DNA of 39,987 nucleotides from Ruminococcus_G sp050944415 (GCA_050944415.1 JBMNRA010000022.1:1-39987); one strand, 5' to 3'. Shown: positions 23,760-32,267, counted from the stretch's first letter. Notes: generated by a model from the letters alone, not told the origin. Numbers and translations: made by a program.

Positions 23760-25043
23760 TTATTTTTTAGCTCTGCTATATACAATTCTGCCGTCACAGA
23801 TGGTCATCACCACTTCTCCGCTGACCTTTCTGCCGTTAAAGGGTGTATTTTTCCCTTTTGACACAAAGGTTGACGAATCGATCACGTAAGTCTTGTCAGG
23901 ATCGATAATAACCACATCCGCCGGTTTTCCTTCAGCCAGCGAGCCGCCGTTTACTTTCAGAATTTTAGCCGGATTGTAACTCATTTTTTCCGCCATCTGC
24001 ATGGGAGTGATCACACCCGGCTTAACCAGTTCTGAAATCACAAGAGCCACACAGGTTTCCAGACCTACGATTCCAAAAGGTGCTGTTCTCATACTTCCGG
24101 CTTTTTCCTCCCTGGCATGAGGCGCATGATCCGTACTGATCACATCAAATGTGTCTTCCTTTAAGCCTTTTTTCAGCGCATTCACATCCCTCTTCGTACG
24201 AAGCGGAGGATTCATTTTATAATTGGTATCTCCTTTTACCATGTCTTCCGAAGTCAGCGTAAAGTGATGAGGACACACTTCCGCTGTCAGATTCAATCCT
24301 TTCTCTTTTGCACTTCTGACCAGACGTTCGCTGTCAAAAGTAGAGCAGTGACACAGATGGAGGCGGCATCCTGTTTCAAAAGAAAGGAAAATATCTCTTG
24401 CAATAATAATGTCTTCCACCGTATTGCTGATTCCCGGAAGTCCGAATTTTTTTGCCACCTCATCTTCATTCATACAGCCGTCCCCGGCCATATTAATATC
24501 TTCACAGTGAGCCAGCACCGGAATATCATACTTCTCCGCAATTTTCATGGCATCCCGGTAAAGACGTGCGTTCATTACGGTTTTTCCATCTTCACTGATG
24601 GCGGGAATGCCCACCTTGATCATTCCCTCAATATTCGCCAGCTCTTCCCCTTTCTGCCCTTTCGTAATAGCGCCCGCCTGAAGCACATGAATATCCGCGC
24701 AGGAAGCCGCTTTGTTCATCACATATTGTACCCTGGTGGGTTCATCAATCACAGGTCTGGTATTCGGCATGGCCACAATCGTGGTAAATCCCCCTTTAGC
24801 CGCAGCTTTCGACCCGCTTTCCACATCTTCTTTATGAGTCAGTCCGGGATCGCGCAGATGCACATGCATATCAATCAGCCCCGGCATTACGTAACAACCG
24901 GAAGCATCAATCACCAGATCTGCCGTCTTCGCAGCATTTTTCGGTACTTTCCCGATCACTCCATCTTCCAGATAAAGATCAGCCACTTCATCCCGCTTTG
25001 TATCAGGATCAATAATCCTGCCGTTTTTAATCAAAATTTTCAT
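23760..25043 (-). CDS. pyrC: Dihydroorotase
   Basis: PyrC reversibly cyclises carbamoyl aspartate to dihydroorotate. The 427-residue amidohydrolase has the zinc-binding DMHVHLRDPG near residue 60, further histidines in LAHCED and HLCHCSTFD, and the catalytic aspartate in STDHAPHAREEK. Length fits the type I dihydroorotases of Firmicutes. It is the first gene of the pyrC-F-K-D operon and is divergent from the cold-shock gene. Confidence 0.96.
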   Translation of the reverse strand: MKILIKNGRIIDPDTKRDEVADLYLEDGVIGKVPKNAAKTADLVIDASGCYVMPGLIDMHVHLRDPGLTHKEDVESGSKAAAKGGFTTIVAMPNTRPVIDEPTRVQYVMNKAASCADIHVLQAGAITKGQKGEELANIEGMIKVGIPAISEDGKTVMNARLYRDAMKIAEKYDIPVLAHCEDINMAGDGCMNEDEVAKKFGLPGISNTVEDIIIARDIFLSFETGCRLHLCHCSTFDSERLVRSAKEKGLNLTAEVCPHHFTLTSEDMVKGDTNYKMNPPLRTKRDVNALKKGLKEDTFDVISTDHAPHAREEKAGSMRTAPFGIVGLETCVALVISELVKPGVITPMQMAEKMSYNPAKILKVNGGSLAEGKPADVVIIDPDKTYVIDSSTFVSKGKNTPFNGRKVSGEVVMTICDGRIVYSRAKK

Positions 25044-25078
25044 AGATTTCGCTCCCTGTACACTATTTTCCTGTTCTT

Positions 25079-25107
25079 ATCATACACGATATCCTTATTG
25101 AAATAAA
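25079..25107 (-). promoter_or_regulatory. pyrC: Candidate promoter of the pyr operon
   Basis: On the minus strand TATGAT (25079-25084) with TTTATT (25102-25107) 17 bases upstream; the -35 is weak. The leader would be about 30 bases with no visible PyrR hairpin or attenuator. Confidence 0.35.
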
Positions 25108-25120
25108 GCTTTTTTTGCCC

Positions 25121-25149
25121 TTGACTTTTCATAATCTTCAGAATATAAT
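25121..25149 (+). promoter_or_regulatory. Promoter of the cold-shock gene
   Basis: TTGACT (25121-25126), 17 bases, then a perfect TATAAT (25144-25149). The start of transcription near 25156 gives an unusually long leader of about 155 bases before the coding start at 25311. Confidence 0.82.
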
Positions 25150-25187
25150 AAAACCACATCGGGACGTTATTGGATATAATAGTAATT

Positions 25188-25249
25188 CACTAGTTATTAG
25201 AGATTATATTATGTTTACAATATAATCTGTGATAACTGGTGATTTTTTT
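25188..25249 (+). promoter_or_regulatory. Long hairpin plus T-run in the cold-shock mRNA leader (attenuator or thermosensor)
   Basis: CACTAGTTAT (25188-25197) pairs with ATAACTGGTG (25232-25241), and AGATTATATT (25201-25210) pairs perfectly with AATATAATCT (25219-25228); the two stems are separated by a 3x3 internal loop and closed by an 8-base loop. A run of seven T follows at 25243-25249. This is the form of an intrinsic terminator but sits inside the leader, about 60 bases before the start codon. The A/T-rich upper stem would be temperature-sensitive. Function is inference. Confidence 0.65.
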
Positions 25250-25310
25250 ATACAAAAATAATCGCCAGCTAACTACTCATTATTTAATTTTTTATGGAGG
25301 TTACATCATT

Positions 25311-25511
25311 ATGAACAAAGGAACAGTGAAATGGTTCAACGCTGAAAAAGGTTACGGATTTATCACCAGCGAAGACGGATCTGATGTATTCGTACACTTT
25401 TCTGCAATCCAGGGTGAAGGATTCAAATCCTTAGACGAAGGTCAGGCCGTTACTTACGATCTGACAGAAGGCGCCCGTGGAATGCAGGCTGCAAACGTTG
25501 TTAAATTATAG
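25311..25511 (+). CDS. Cold-shock domain protein (CspA family)
   Basis: A 66-residue single cold-shock domain RNA chaperone. RNP1 (KGYGFI) and RNP2 (VFVHFSAI) are both present, with the usual MNKGTVKWFNAEKG start. The ATG at 25311 follows TGGAGG; the frame is open further upstream to 25239 but only through the leader. It is the only plus-strand gene in this part of the window and has its own promoter, structured leader and terminator. Confidence 0.96.
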   Translation: MNKGTVKWFNAEKGYGFITSEDGSDVFVHFSAIQGEGFKSLDEGQAVTYDLTEGARGMQAANVVKL

Positions 25512-25559
25512 TAACCGTTCAGCCATAGGGCTGTTCGTATTATAAGATTTGTTTCAGAA

Positions 25560-25640
25560 ACACCCTGCGGTAATGATATGATCCCTTTTAAGCAGATAAG
25601 GAACCGATCAAAAACTCAACCGCAGGGTGTATTTTTATTT
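25560..25640 (+). terminator. Terminator of the cold-shock gene with an unusually large loop
   Basis: ACACCCTGCGG (25560-25570) pairs perfectly with CCGCAGGGTGT (25620-25630), followed by ATTTTTATTTTTT. The loop is 49 bases and may hold a weak inner hairpin. The T-run overlaps the end of the convergent surface-protein gene. The size is unusual for a simple terminator, so a small structured RNA is possible. Confidence 0.7.
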
Positions 25641-27815
25641 TTTCCGCTTTCTTATACAGAAACCGCTGCCCGCTATAACTATGCCAGATGCTGTAAAAAT
25701 CATAAACCAGACAGGCAGATTATTTTCATCGCCTGTTTTTGGCACTGACCTTGTTTCGGTCGTTTTCATCAACGCTGAAGATTTTGCAGGTTTTCTGACT
25801 GTGCGGTTCACACCGGAAGGTTTGATTATACTTTTCTTTTCAGATGAACCGGAAGACGTTCCCTTGGCAGGGATTACCGTATCGGCAAGGGTAATTTCCC
25901 TGGCGCCCGCTTCATCTTTGAAATATTTTCCACATCCGTCACAATACCAGTAGGCAATGTTTCCTTTCTGCTGAGATGTGGCCGGTTTCGCTTTGATTTT
26001 TATCAAATTTGAATGACGGGAAGCGTTCAATTCGCCGTACGCCGTTTTACAGATCTCGCAGACTGCCTGGTCTGTGCAGGTTGCGGTACCTCCCGAATGA
26101 GTGCCTTCTTCCAAACGCGCACCGCAGGAACAGAGTTTCCAGTGCTCTTTTTCGTCAAACTGCCAGTCTCCGGATGGCGTACATACATGGGCATTTACGG
26201 TAATCCTGACGGCAGGTGATGCCAAAACTGTTCCGCTGGCCATTACACGCACCTCATAGATTCCGTCTGCAAGTCCTGTCACTGCACTGCCTGTCACTGC
26301 AGTCCACTGCGAATCCTCTACTCTTTTATACTCCATTCCGATGGAGACGCCTGTTATCTGACCATCGTTCTGCTGGTTAGTTGTGCAATCTATGCTGTCA
26401 AGTCCTTCCGGCTGATAAGCCTGTGTCACATCAATCGTCTGGATCTCAGAATCAGCCGTTGTGATTCCATTGCCCGGCTTATATATTTTTATATCATGAT
26501 CCGCCGTTACGCCGGTAACATCCATCGTTTCACCGGTAATCTCATGCCAGGTTTCACCGCCGTCGATGCTGTATTTCATCGAAGCATCAACCGCTGTCAA
26601 AGTACCGCCGTTATCGCTGACGGCAGTAAAAGATGCTTCCGGCGTCATCTCCTGAGGCAGCGTGATGTCCAACGCTATATTCTGAAAAGCGCTGGCATAA
26701 TCCGTCATATAATCACCATTCCGCTGCTCAGAAAAAACCTTCAGAGTGTATGAGCCTGCTGCAAGTTCCGCAGGAAGACAGACCGCCGCCGTTCCTGATT
26801 CGCTGTTTCCTGCTATATTGCCGTAATACAGCACTCTCCCGCTGCTGTCGCAAAGTACGGCGGAAACATACTCATATTCGCCATCTCGCGCACCGGAATA
26901 ATCAATCAAAACCCTGCCTCCTGCAGGAAGGGTATTACTGCTTTCGCTGTTCAGAGCCGCCGAAAAGTTTCGGCTGCCATCCAGAAGGGTCAGTTTCCAT
27001 TCATTTCCCACACACGGCTGAACCGCCGTCAATGCTTCTTCTCCCGTCTCGCCAGAAACTTTTCCTCCCTGCGCACTGGAGGTGAGCAGAACCTGCTCTG
27101 CATTCAGACGAAGCGCGGGTGAAATGTTAATATTGGAATATCCCAGCATACCTTCCGACAGGCTGCCGCTTCCATTTACCCATCCGTATAATGAAGTGCC
27201 GCCAACGTACTGACCATTTGTGTAATCCAGCGAACGCAGCCACCATTTGGATTCTCCATTACCTTTCAGCCTGGAAGCATCATCGGCATAAAAATTAAAA
27301 GCCTCCCGGGCGCTCAATAAAAATATGTAATCCGTACAGACCTGATCAATAAATTCTATATCATGGGTCTCTTCCCCGCTTCCGATAGGCAATGAATATT
27401 GGCCGCCTTGAAGCTGGGTACTCAGAATACTGTTCCGTTCCGACGAACTAAAAACATCACTGCTGTTATAAAAACCATCGCCATTTAGCATAGTTCGGAT
27501 TTCGCTGGCTGTCCAGTCACTGGCACTGCCAAACATATCCTCAGGAAGCAAAAAATCACTGTCCAGAAACAGTACGCCTTCAGCTGCATTTAATAAGCGC
27601 CATGCCGCACCGTTTCCGGAATACCTGCCAAAATAAAGCAACTCTCCTCCCTTTTGCCACTTTTCCGTCTGCTGTTGTTCCAGCGCTGAAATCCCCAGTG
27701 CAACTGACGGCGTGTTTCCTGACGGATCCGCATGGGAATCCACCGGTATCACTGTCATAACCATCAATGCCGCAAGCAATGCCGCAAGCCACTTTTTTGT
27801 ACTTTTAATTTTCAT
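25635..27815 (-). CDS. Sortase-anchored surface protein with DUF6273-like domain
   Basis: A 726-residue secreted protein. It has a signal peptide (about residues 1-29, cut near SHA|DP), then a DUF6273-like domain (about 55-245) with the typical LLYFGRY, WTASEIRTMLNG, SKWWLRS and SPALRLN elements, then beta-rich repeats including YSIDGGETWHEITG, then a Cys/His-rich region (about 550-650; HVC, CSCG, ATC, CEIC, CDGC). The C-terminus has VPKTG at 691-695, a hydrophobic span and RKRKK, a cell-wall sorting signal recognised by sortase. Role unknown, likely surface binding or sensing. Strong AGGAGG site. It lies 63 bases after the molybdopterin operon with no clear terminator between. Confidence 0.85.
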   Translation of the reverse strand: MKIKSTKKWLAALLAALMVMTVIPVDSHADPSGNTPSVALGISALEQQQTEKWQKGGELLYFGRYSGNGAAWRLLNAAEGVLFLDSDFLLPEDMFGSASDWTASEIRTMLNGDGFYNSSDVFSSSERNSILSTQLQGGQYSLPIGSGEETHDIEFIDQVCTDYIFLLSAREAFNFYADDASRLKGNGESKWWLRSLDYTNGQYVGGTSLYGWVNGSGSLSEGMLGYSNINISPALRLNAEQVLLTSSAQGGKVSGETGEEALTAVQPCVGNEWKLTLLDGSRNFSAALNSESSNTLPAGGRVLIDYSGARDGEYEYVSAVLCDSSGRVLYYGNIAGNSESGTAAVCLPAELAAGSYTLKVFSEQRNGDYMTDYASAFQNIALDITLPQEMTPEASFTAVSDNGGTLTAVDASMKYSIDGGETWHEITGETMDVTGVTADHDIKIYKPGNGITTADSEIQTIDVTQAYQPEGLDSIDCTTNQQNDGQITGVSIGMEYKRVEDSQWTAVTGSAVTGLADGIYEVRVMASGTVLASPAVRITVNAHVCTPSGDWQFDEKEHWKLCSCGARLEEGTHSGGTATCTDQAVCEICKTAYGELNASRHSNLIKIKAKPATSQQKGNIAYWYCDGCGKYFKDEAGAREITLADTVIPAKGTSSGSSEKKSIIKPSGVNRTVRKPAKSSALMKTTETRSVPKTGDENNLPVWFMIFTASGIVIAGSGFCIRKRKK

Positions 27816-27878
27816 GCCTTACCCCCTCCTGTATAGATTATTATTTTAATCCTAACACAGAAGAAGCGTATAAATATG

Positions 27879-28313
27879 CTATTCCGGAATAATCACTAAC
27901 TCATCGCCTTCTTTTACGGTTCCGCCATGAAGCACCCGGGCAAACACTCCTTCTCTTGGCATAATACAGTCGCCCATTACCTGATAAATCCGGCATCCTT
28001 TATGGCACTCTTTTCCAATCTGAGTCATTTCCAGAATTACATCATTGCATCGGAATCTGGTACCTACAGGCAGATTTTTAAAATCAATCCCTTCCACCAC
28101 CAGATTTTCTCCAAAATCACCGTCTTTTACCTGGGCGCCTCTGGCTCTAAATTCCTCAATTTTATCATAAGACAGCAAACTGACCTGACGATGCCATTTC
28201 CCGGCATGAGCATCGTTTTCAAGGCCCCAGTCCTCCATCAGTTTTGCCTGATGCACATTCCTTTTCTGTACCCCTTTTACCTCGCTGATACAGACCGCCA
28301 TTACTTTTCCCAT
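27879..28313 (-). CDS. MOSC domain protein
   Basis: A 144-residue stand-alone MOSC domain (molybdenum cofactor sulfurase C-terminal-like). MOSC domains bind molybdenum cofactor and handle sulfur. The conserved cysteine is seen in QIGKECHKGCRIYQVMGDCIMPREGVFARVL. It is the last gene of the molybdopterin operon, 24 bases after moaB/mog, with an AGGAGGAG site. Exact role unknown; YiiM-like proteins detoxify N-hydroxylated compounds, other MOSC proteins take part in cofactor sulfuration. Confidence 0.9.
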   Translation of the reverse strand: MGKVMAVCISEVKGVQKRNVHQAKLMEDWGLENDAHAGKWHRQVSLLSYDKIEEFRARGAQVKDGDFGENLVVEGIDFKNLPVGTRFRCNDVILEMTQIGKECHKGCRIYQVMGDCIMPREGVFARVLHGGTVKEGDELVIIPE

Positions 28314-28337
28314 TGTCTCTCCTCCTGATCTCTTCGG

Positions 28338-28829
28338 CTACTTTCTGGCACAGTTGCTTTCCGCACCTCTTAAAATCCCCAGGCCGTGATCCAGTTCCGT
28401 TATGATATATTCCAGACACTCTCTTACTGCTTTGGGACTGCCCGGAAGATTAATAATCAACGTTTTTTTCCGAATGCCGGCTGCCGCCCTGCTCAGCATG
28501 GATCGCTTGGTAAACTGAAGGCTGTAAGCCCGCATCGCTTCCGGAATTCCTGGAACCTCCCGCTCCGATACAGCCAGCGTAGCCTCCGGCGTCCAGTCCC
28601 GCGGCGAGAATCCGGTGCCTCCCGTGGTCACAATCAAATCCGCTAGATCCTGATCTGCAATTTTTATCATTTCATCTTTCAGCATTTCAAGCTCATCAGG
28701 CAGCAAAGTATAAGATACCACCTGATATCCATTCTGCTCCACGATTTCACGTATGACCGGAGCGCTTAAATCTTCGCGCTCTTTTCGGTATCCTGCGTCA
28801 CTGGACGTAATAATCGCTACTCGGTACAT
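28338..28829 (-). CDS. Molybdopterin adenylyltransferase-type protein (MogA/MoaB)
   Basis: A 163-residue single MoCF-fold protein of the MogA/MoaB group, which activates molybdopterin by adenylation before metal insertion. The signature TTGGTGFSPRDWTPEATLAV and the INLPGSPKA motif are clear. Two ATG codons are possible: 28838 overlaps the moaA stop but abuts the GGAGG site, while 28829 lies nine bases after it and is preferred. Function follows from the family and from the moaA-moaC neighbours; MogA versus MoaB cannot be settled here. Confidence 0.92.
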   Translation of the reverse strand: MYRVAIITSSDAGYRKEREDLSAPVIREIVEQNGYQVVSYTLLPDELEMLKDEMIKIADQDLADLIVTTGGTGFSPRDWTPEATLAVSEREVPGIPEAMRAYSLQFTKRSMLSRAAAGIRKKTLIINLPGSPKAVRECLEYIITELDHGLGILRGAESNCARK

Positions 28830-28834
28830 GTTTA

Positions 28835-29806
28835 TCATCCTCCAATCTGTGCCATACTGTGAGACTCTTCTTCTTCAATCCCTTTTTCCAGAAACCGATG
28901 GCCTTTCGGCTTTTTTAAGATCACTTTTTCCGCCGCTTTCCTGATTTCCTCATCGGAAGCATCCCCCCGGACCAAAGCTCGCAGATCACATCCCGTCTCA
29001 TACTGGAGACAGGCCTTTAAAAATCCCTGGGAAGTCAGACGGATTCTGTTGCAGCTGCCGCAGAATCTGTGGCTGATAGCGCTGATAAATCCTATCTTTC
29101 CCTTTAAACCTTCCACAGTATAATAATGGCAGGGACCGTTTCCCAGATACACGTCCGCCGGGGTCACAGCGCCATAGGCAGCTTCCAACTGCCGGACAAT
29201 CTCCTCTTCCCCCAGAAAGATGAAATTTTTTCCATAACCTATGGGCATCATCTCGATAAATCTCACATGAATTTTTCCAGACTTTGCAAGCGAAGCAATT
29301 TTCATCAGATCCTGCCCGGGAATTCCCAGGGGTACACAGTTAATTTTCAGTGGAATCTGTGACCGGCAGGCCGCATCAATTCCTCTTTTTACTTCCTCAA
29401 GCATATCTCTTCTGGTGATTTTCAGAAACTGTCCCTCATCCAGGGTATCCAGACTGATGTTAATGCCATCCAACCCTGCCGCCTTCAGATCCTCTATATA
29501 CTGTGGAAGAAGAATGCCGTTGGTAGTTATAGTCACTTTTTCAATCCCCGACAGATTTTTCAGCCTGCCTACCAGCCAGGGCAGATTTTTTCTGACCAGC
29601 GGCTCCCCTCCCGTCAGCTTAATCCGGGTAATTCCCAGTTCCGTCAGGCAGCGGCAGATCTGCAGAATCTCATCATACCGCAGAATCTCATCGTGGGATG
29701 CGCAGGGCACGCCCTCCTCCGGCATGCAGTAGATACACCGCAGATTACACCGGTCTGTCACTGAAATTCTGAGATAATCAATTTTCCGCTCAAATTCATC
29801 TTTCAT
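28835..29806 (-). CDS. moaA: GTP 3',8-cyclase MoaA
   Basis: MoaA is a radical SAM enzyme that rearranges GTP in the first step of molybdopterin synthesis, with MoaC. The 323-residue protein has the N-terminal cluster CNLRCIYC (CX3CX2C), the C-terminal cluster CGSCNRIRLTSQGFLKAC, GGEPLVR, and the essential C-terminal double glycine (QIGG). It overlaps moaC by 11 bases. Confidence 0.97.
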   Translation of the reverse strand: MKDEFERKIDYLRISVTDRCNLRCIYCMPEEGVPCASHDEILRYDEILQICRCLTELGITRIKLTGGEPLVRKNLPWLVGRLKNLSGIEKVTITTNGILLPQYIEDLKAAGLDGINISLDTLDEGQFLKITRRDMLEEVKRGIDAACRSQIPLKINCVPLGIPGQDLMKIASLAKSGKIHVRFIEMMPIGYGKNFIFLGEEEIVRQLEAAYGAVTPADVYLGNGPCHYYTVEGLKGKIGFISAISHRFCGSCNRIRLTSQGFLKACLQYETGCDLRALVRGDASDEEIRKAAEKVILKKPKGHRFLEKGIEEEESHSMAQIGG

Positions 29807-30278
29807 ACGTAAAATCTCCGCTCTTTCCTCCGCTTTTGCTGATCAGATGAATGTCTTTCATCACCATTCTCTTATCAATGGCCTTACACATATCATAAAT
29901 CGTCAGCAGCGCAATCTGCACACCGGTCAGCGCTTCCATCTCCACACCGGTTTTTCCGTCTGTCTTTACCGTACAGAAAGCCGTAATCTCATTCGCTTCC
30001 CGGTCAATTTCAAAATCCACGCTGCATTTCGTAACCGGCAGGGGATGACAGAGGGGAATCAAAGAAGAGGTCTGTTTCACTCCCATGATTCCCGCAATTC
30101 TGGCTACTCCCAGAACATCGCCCTTTTTTACTTTGTGATTGGCCACCGCGTCCATAATTTCTCCGTTTACACAGATCGTTCCTCTGGCCAGAGCCGTTCT
30201 GCTGGTTATCTTTTTCTCCGACACGTCTACCATAACAGCGTTTCCGTTTTGATCAAAATGTGTCAGTTCTTTTTCCAT
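29796..30278 (-). CDS. moaC: Cyclic pyranopterin monophosphate synthase MoaC
   Basis: MoaC turns the MoaA product into cyclic pyranopterin monophosphate. The 160-residue protein carries the family blocks MVDVSEKKITSRTA, GIMGVKQTSSLIPLCHPLP, GVEMEALTG and MCKAIDK. The start at 30278 (MEKELTHFDQNG) has GGAGGA upstream; the longer frame to 30305 runs into the XdhC gene and is rejected. Confidence 0.97.
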   Translation of the reverse strand: MEKELTHFDQNGNAVMVDVSEKKITSRTALARGTICVNGEIMDAVANHKVKKGDVLGVARIAGIMGVKQTSSLIPLCHPLPVTKCSVDFEIDREANEITAFCTVKTDGKTGVEMEALTGVQIALLTIYDMCKAIDKRMVMKDIHLISKSGGKSGDFTYER

Positions 30279-30288
30279 CTGTTCCTCC

Positions 30289-31221
30289 TCACTGGTACCT
30301 TTCAAACATCACTTTCACCCGGCCGCCGCACATCATTCCCAGAGCAGCTGCTTCCGAATGGGAAAGGTCATACTGCCGTATACAAAAAGCAGACTCTTTT
30401 TTCCAGAGTTCTGCCGCATCTTTTACTACCTGATATTCAACGGCTCCTCCACCTATGGTGCCGAAACTCTTTCCTGAAGCCGTCACAACCATACGGCTGC
30501 CTTTTCCCCTGGGGGAAGATCCCTGCTTGTCAATCACCGTTGTCACAACTCCCGGTTCCTGAAGCATCAGACCTTTCACAACTTCATCCTCCAGAACATC
30601 GCGGGGCGTACGGTTTTTCACCTGAATAATTTCAGCCGCGATGCTTACGGCAATTTCAGCGGGTGTCTGGCCTCCGATGGGCAGGCCGATGGGAGCATGT
30701 ACCGTCTCAATCTGATTCTCTGTAAACCCATCTCTCCTCAGACGCTCCTTCTGATGTCTGACCTTCGACTTACTTCCGATCATCCCCAGATATCCGTAAG
30801 ACCTTTTAAGAATATCCGACAGACAGGTATAATCATGTTCATGTCCTCTGGTCAGTATAACATAATATGTACAGGGCGGGAACGATACTTTGGAAAATTC
30901 CTTTTCAAAATCCAGGCAGAGAACGTGATCCGCCATGGGAAACCGTTTGGCACTGGCAAATTCCTCTCTGTCATCAATTACCGTCAATTCATAATCCAGT
31001 GTCTTTAAAATTCCGGCCACCGCAAGGGACACATGGCCGCCGCCGCAGAGCACTGTATGTATTCTGCCCAGAAAGGTTTCACAAAATGCTTCCTCCTGCT
31101 CTCCTCGTTTCTTAAAAAACTTTTTACCCTTATCTTTCCCGGATAAGATGGTGGTTACCTCCACCGAAGACTCTATTTTCAGCCGTTCTGTCAGCCGCAG
31201 ATAAAAATCGCGATAATTCAA
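30289..31221 (-). CDS. XdhC/CoxI family protein with reversed domain order
   Basis: XdhC-type proteins bind molybdenum cofactor and help its sulfuration or insertion in xanthine dehydrogenase-like enzymes. In this 310-residue protein the Rossmann part comes first (VLCGGGHVSLAVAG at about 57-70, then DDRE and MIGSKSKV), and the XdhC_CoxI domain comes last (GVVTTVIDKQGSSPRGKGSRM from about 222, then GTIGGGAVE and MMCGGRV). Canonical XdhC has the opposite order. The TTG start at 31221 follows AGGAGG by seven bases; the frame extends 22 codons upstream into the previous gene. It sits between the molybdopterin-binding gene and moaC. Confidence 0.88.
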   Translation of the reverse strand: MNYRDFYLRLTERLKIESSVEVTTILSGKDKGKKFFKKRGEQEEAFCETFLGRIHTVLCGGGHVSLAVAGILKTLDYELTVIDDREEFASAKRFPMADHVLCLDFEKEFSKVSFPPCTYYVILTRGHEHDYTCLSDILKRSYGYLGMIGSKSKVRHQKERLRRDGFTENQIETVHAPIGLPIGGQTPAEIAVSIAAEIIQVKNRTPRDVLEDEVVKGLMLQEPGVVTTVIDKQGSSPRGKGSRMVVTASGKSFGTIGGGAVEYQVVKDAAELWKKESAFCIRQYDLSHSEAAALGMMCGGRVKVMFERYQ

Positions 31222-31232
31222 CTGATATCCTC

Positions 31233-32267
31233 CTAAGCTTTTCCGAATCCACAGTTTGGAAAGGTACATGTTCCACAGTTCAGGCACAGTCCCCCCACTC
31301 CCATAGATGCTATCTCTTCTTTTGTGATGGGGTCATCCGCCAGAATTCGCGGCAGCACCAGATCAAAAATAGTCCTTTTCGCATACATGACACATCCCGG
31401 AAGCCCCAGTACCGGAACCGTGCTGCCGTCCTCTTTTTCATAATAGGCAATCAGCATCATGGCGCCCGGAAGCACCGGCGCTCCGTAAGTAATAATCCTG
31501 GCGCCGGTTGCCGCAATGGCCCCCGGCGTCCGGTCATCAGGATCCACACTCATCCCGCCTGTACAGACCACCAGCTGAGCGCCTTCTTCTATCATATGGA
31601 GAATTTCATCCCTGATTTTCTCCTTATCATCTCCCGCCATGCTTTCCATTGTCACCTCTGAACCCAGCTCCTCTATCTTTTCTCTGACTACAGGAGTGAA
31701 GGTATCCTGGATTCTGCCATAAAAAACCTCATTTCCTGTGGTGACGATACCTGCTTTCTTTTTCTGAAAAGGAATCAGCTTGAGCAAAGGTTCATCTCCT
31801 GCCGCCTCTTTCGCTTTTCTCATTTTTTCCTCTTCGATAACCAGGGGAATGATTCTGGTTCCTGCCAGCACATCTCCTTTTTTCACGACAGTATTGTTAT
31901 GGCGGGAGGCAATCATCATCTCTCCCAGCATATTAACGGCCATCATACCGTCCTTCCTGATTTTCAGGAGACCGTCCGTGGCAGCCCGAAGCTCTATTTT
32001 CCCTTCCTTGATGTCGGAAGGCTCCATGTAATCATTTTTACAGATATCATACAGTATCAGAGCCGCCTCATTTTCATGAAGAATTCCCTCTTTTTTCTCC
32101 CACACGTATATATGGTCCTTCCCCATAGACAGCAATACCGGAATATCCTCCTGCTGGATCACATGCCCTTTTCGAAAAGCCGGGCCTTTCTTCTCGCCTC
32201 TGATAATCTGAGTTACATCGTGGCACAGTACATGTCCCACTGCTTCCGTTGTTGCTATCTCTTTCAT
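31233..32267 (-). CDS. MoeA-like molybdopterin-binding protein with C-terminal cysteine cluster
   Basis: A 344-residue protein. An N-terminal region (1-165) resembles the SAF/MoeA-like part, and residues about 170-310 form a MoCF molybdopterin-binding domain with AGIVTTGNEV, VCTGGMSVDPDDRTPGA and the PVLGLPGC stretch. Residues 325-344 add a tail with four cysteines (C328, C331, C334, C339) in a CxxCxxCx4C spacing that could bind an iron-sulfur cluster or metal. It is shorter than MoeA and lacks the C-terminal MoeA domain IV. Relatives I know of lie beside xdhC-type genes in Clostridial selenium-dependent molybdenum hydroxylase loci. AAGGAGG site. Confidence 0.85.
   Translation of the reverse strand: MKEIATTEAVGHVLCHDVTQIIRGEKKGPAFRKGHVIQQEDIPVLLSMGKDHIYVWEKKEGILHENEAALILYDICKNDYMEPSDIKEGKIELRAATDGLLKIRKDGMMAVNMLGEMMIASRHNNTVVKKGDVLAGTRIIPLVIEEEKMRKAKEAAGDEPLLKLIPFQKKKAGIVTTGNEVFYGRIQDTFTPVVREKIEELGSEVTMESMAGDDKEKIRDEILHMIEEGAQLVVCTGGMSVDPDDRTPGAIAATGARIITYGAPVLPGAMMLIAYYEKEDGSTVPVLGLPGCVMYAKRTIFDLVLPRILADDPITKEEIASMGVGGLCLNCGTCTFPNCGFGKA

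Noticed and set aside
24264..25106. 280-residue plus-strand open frame
   Set aside because: Antisense to pyrC; no recognisable protein features.
25239..25310. N-terminally extended cold-shock protein
   Set aside because: The extension runs through the T-run and A/T-rich leader, and cold-shock proteins start with the MNKGTVKWF segment, which has a strong ribosome site.
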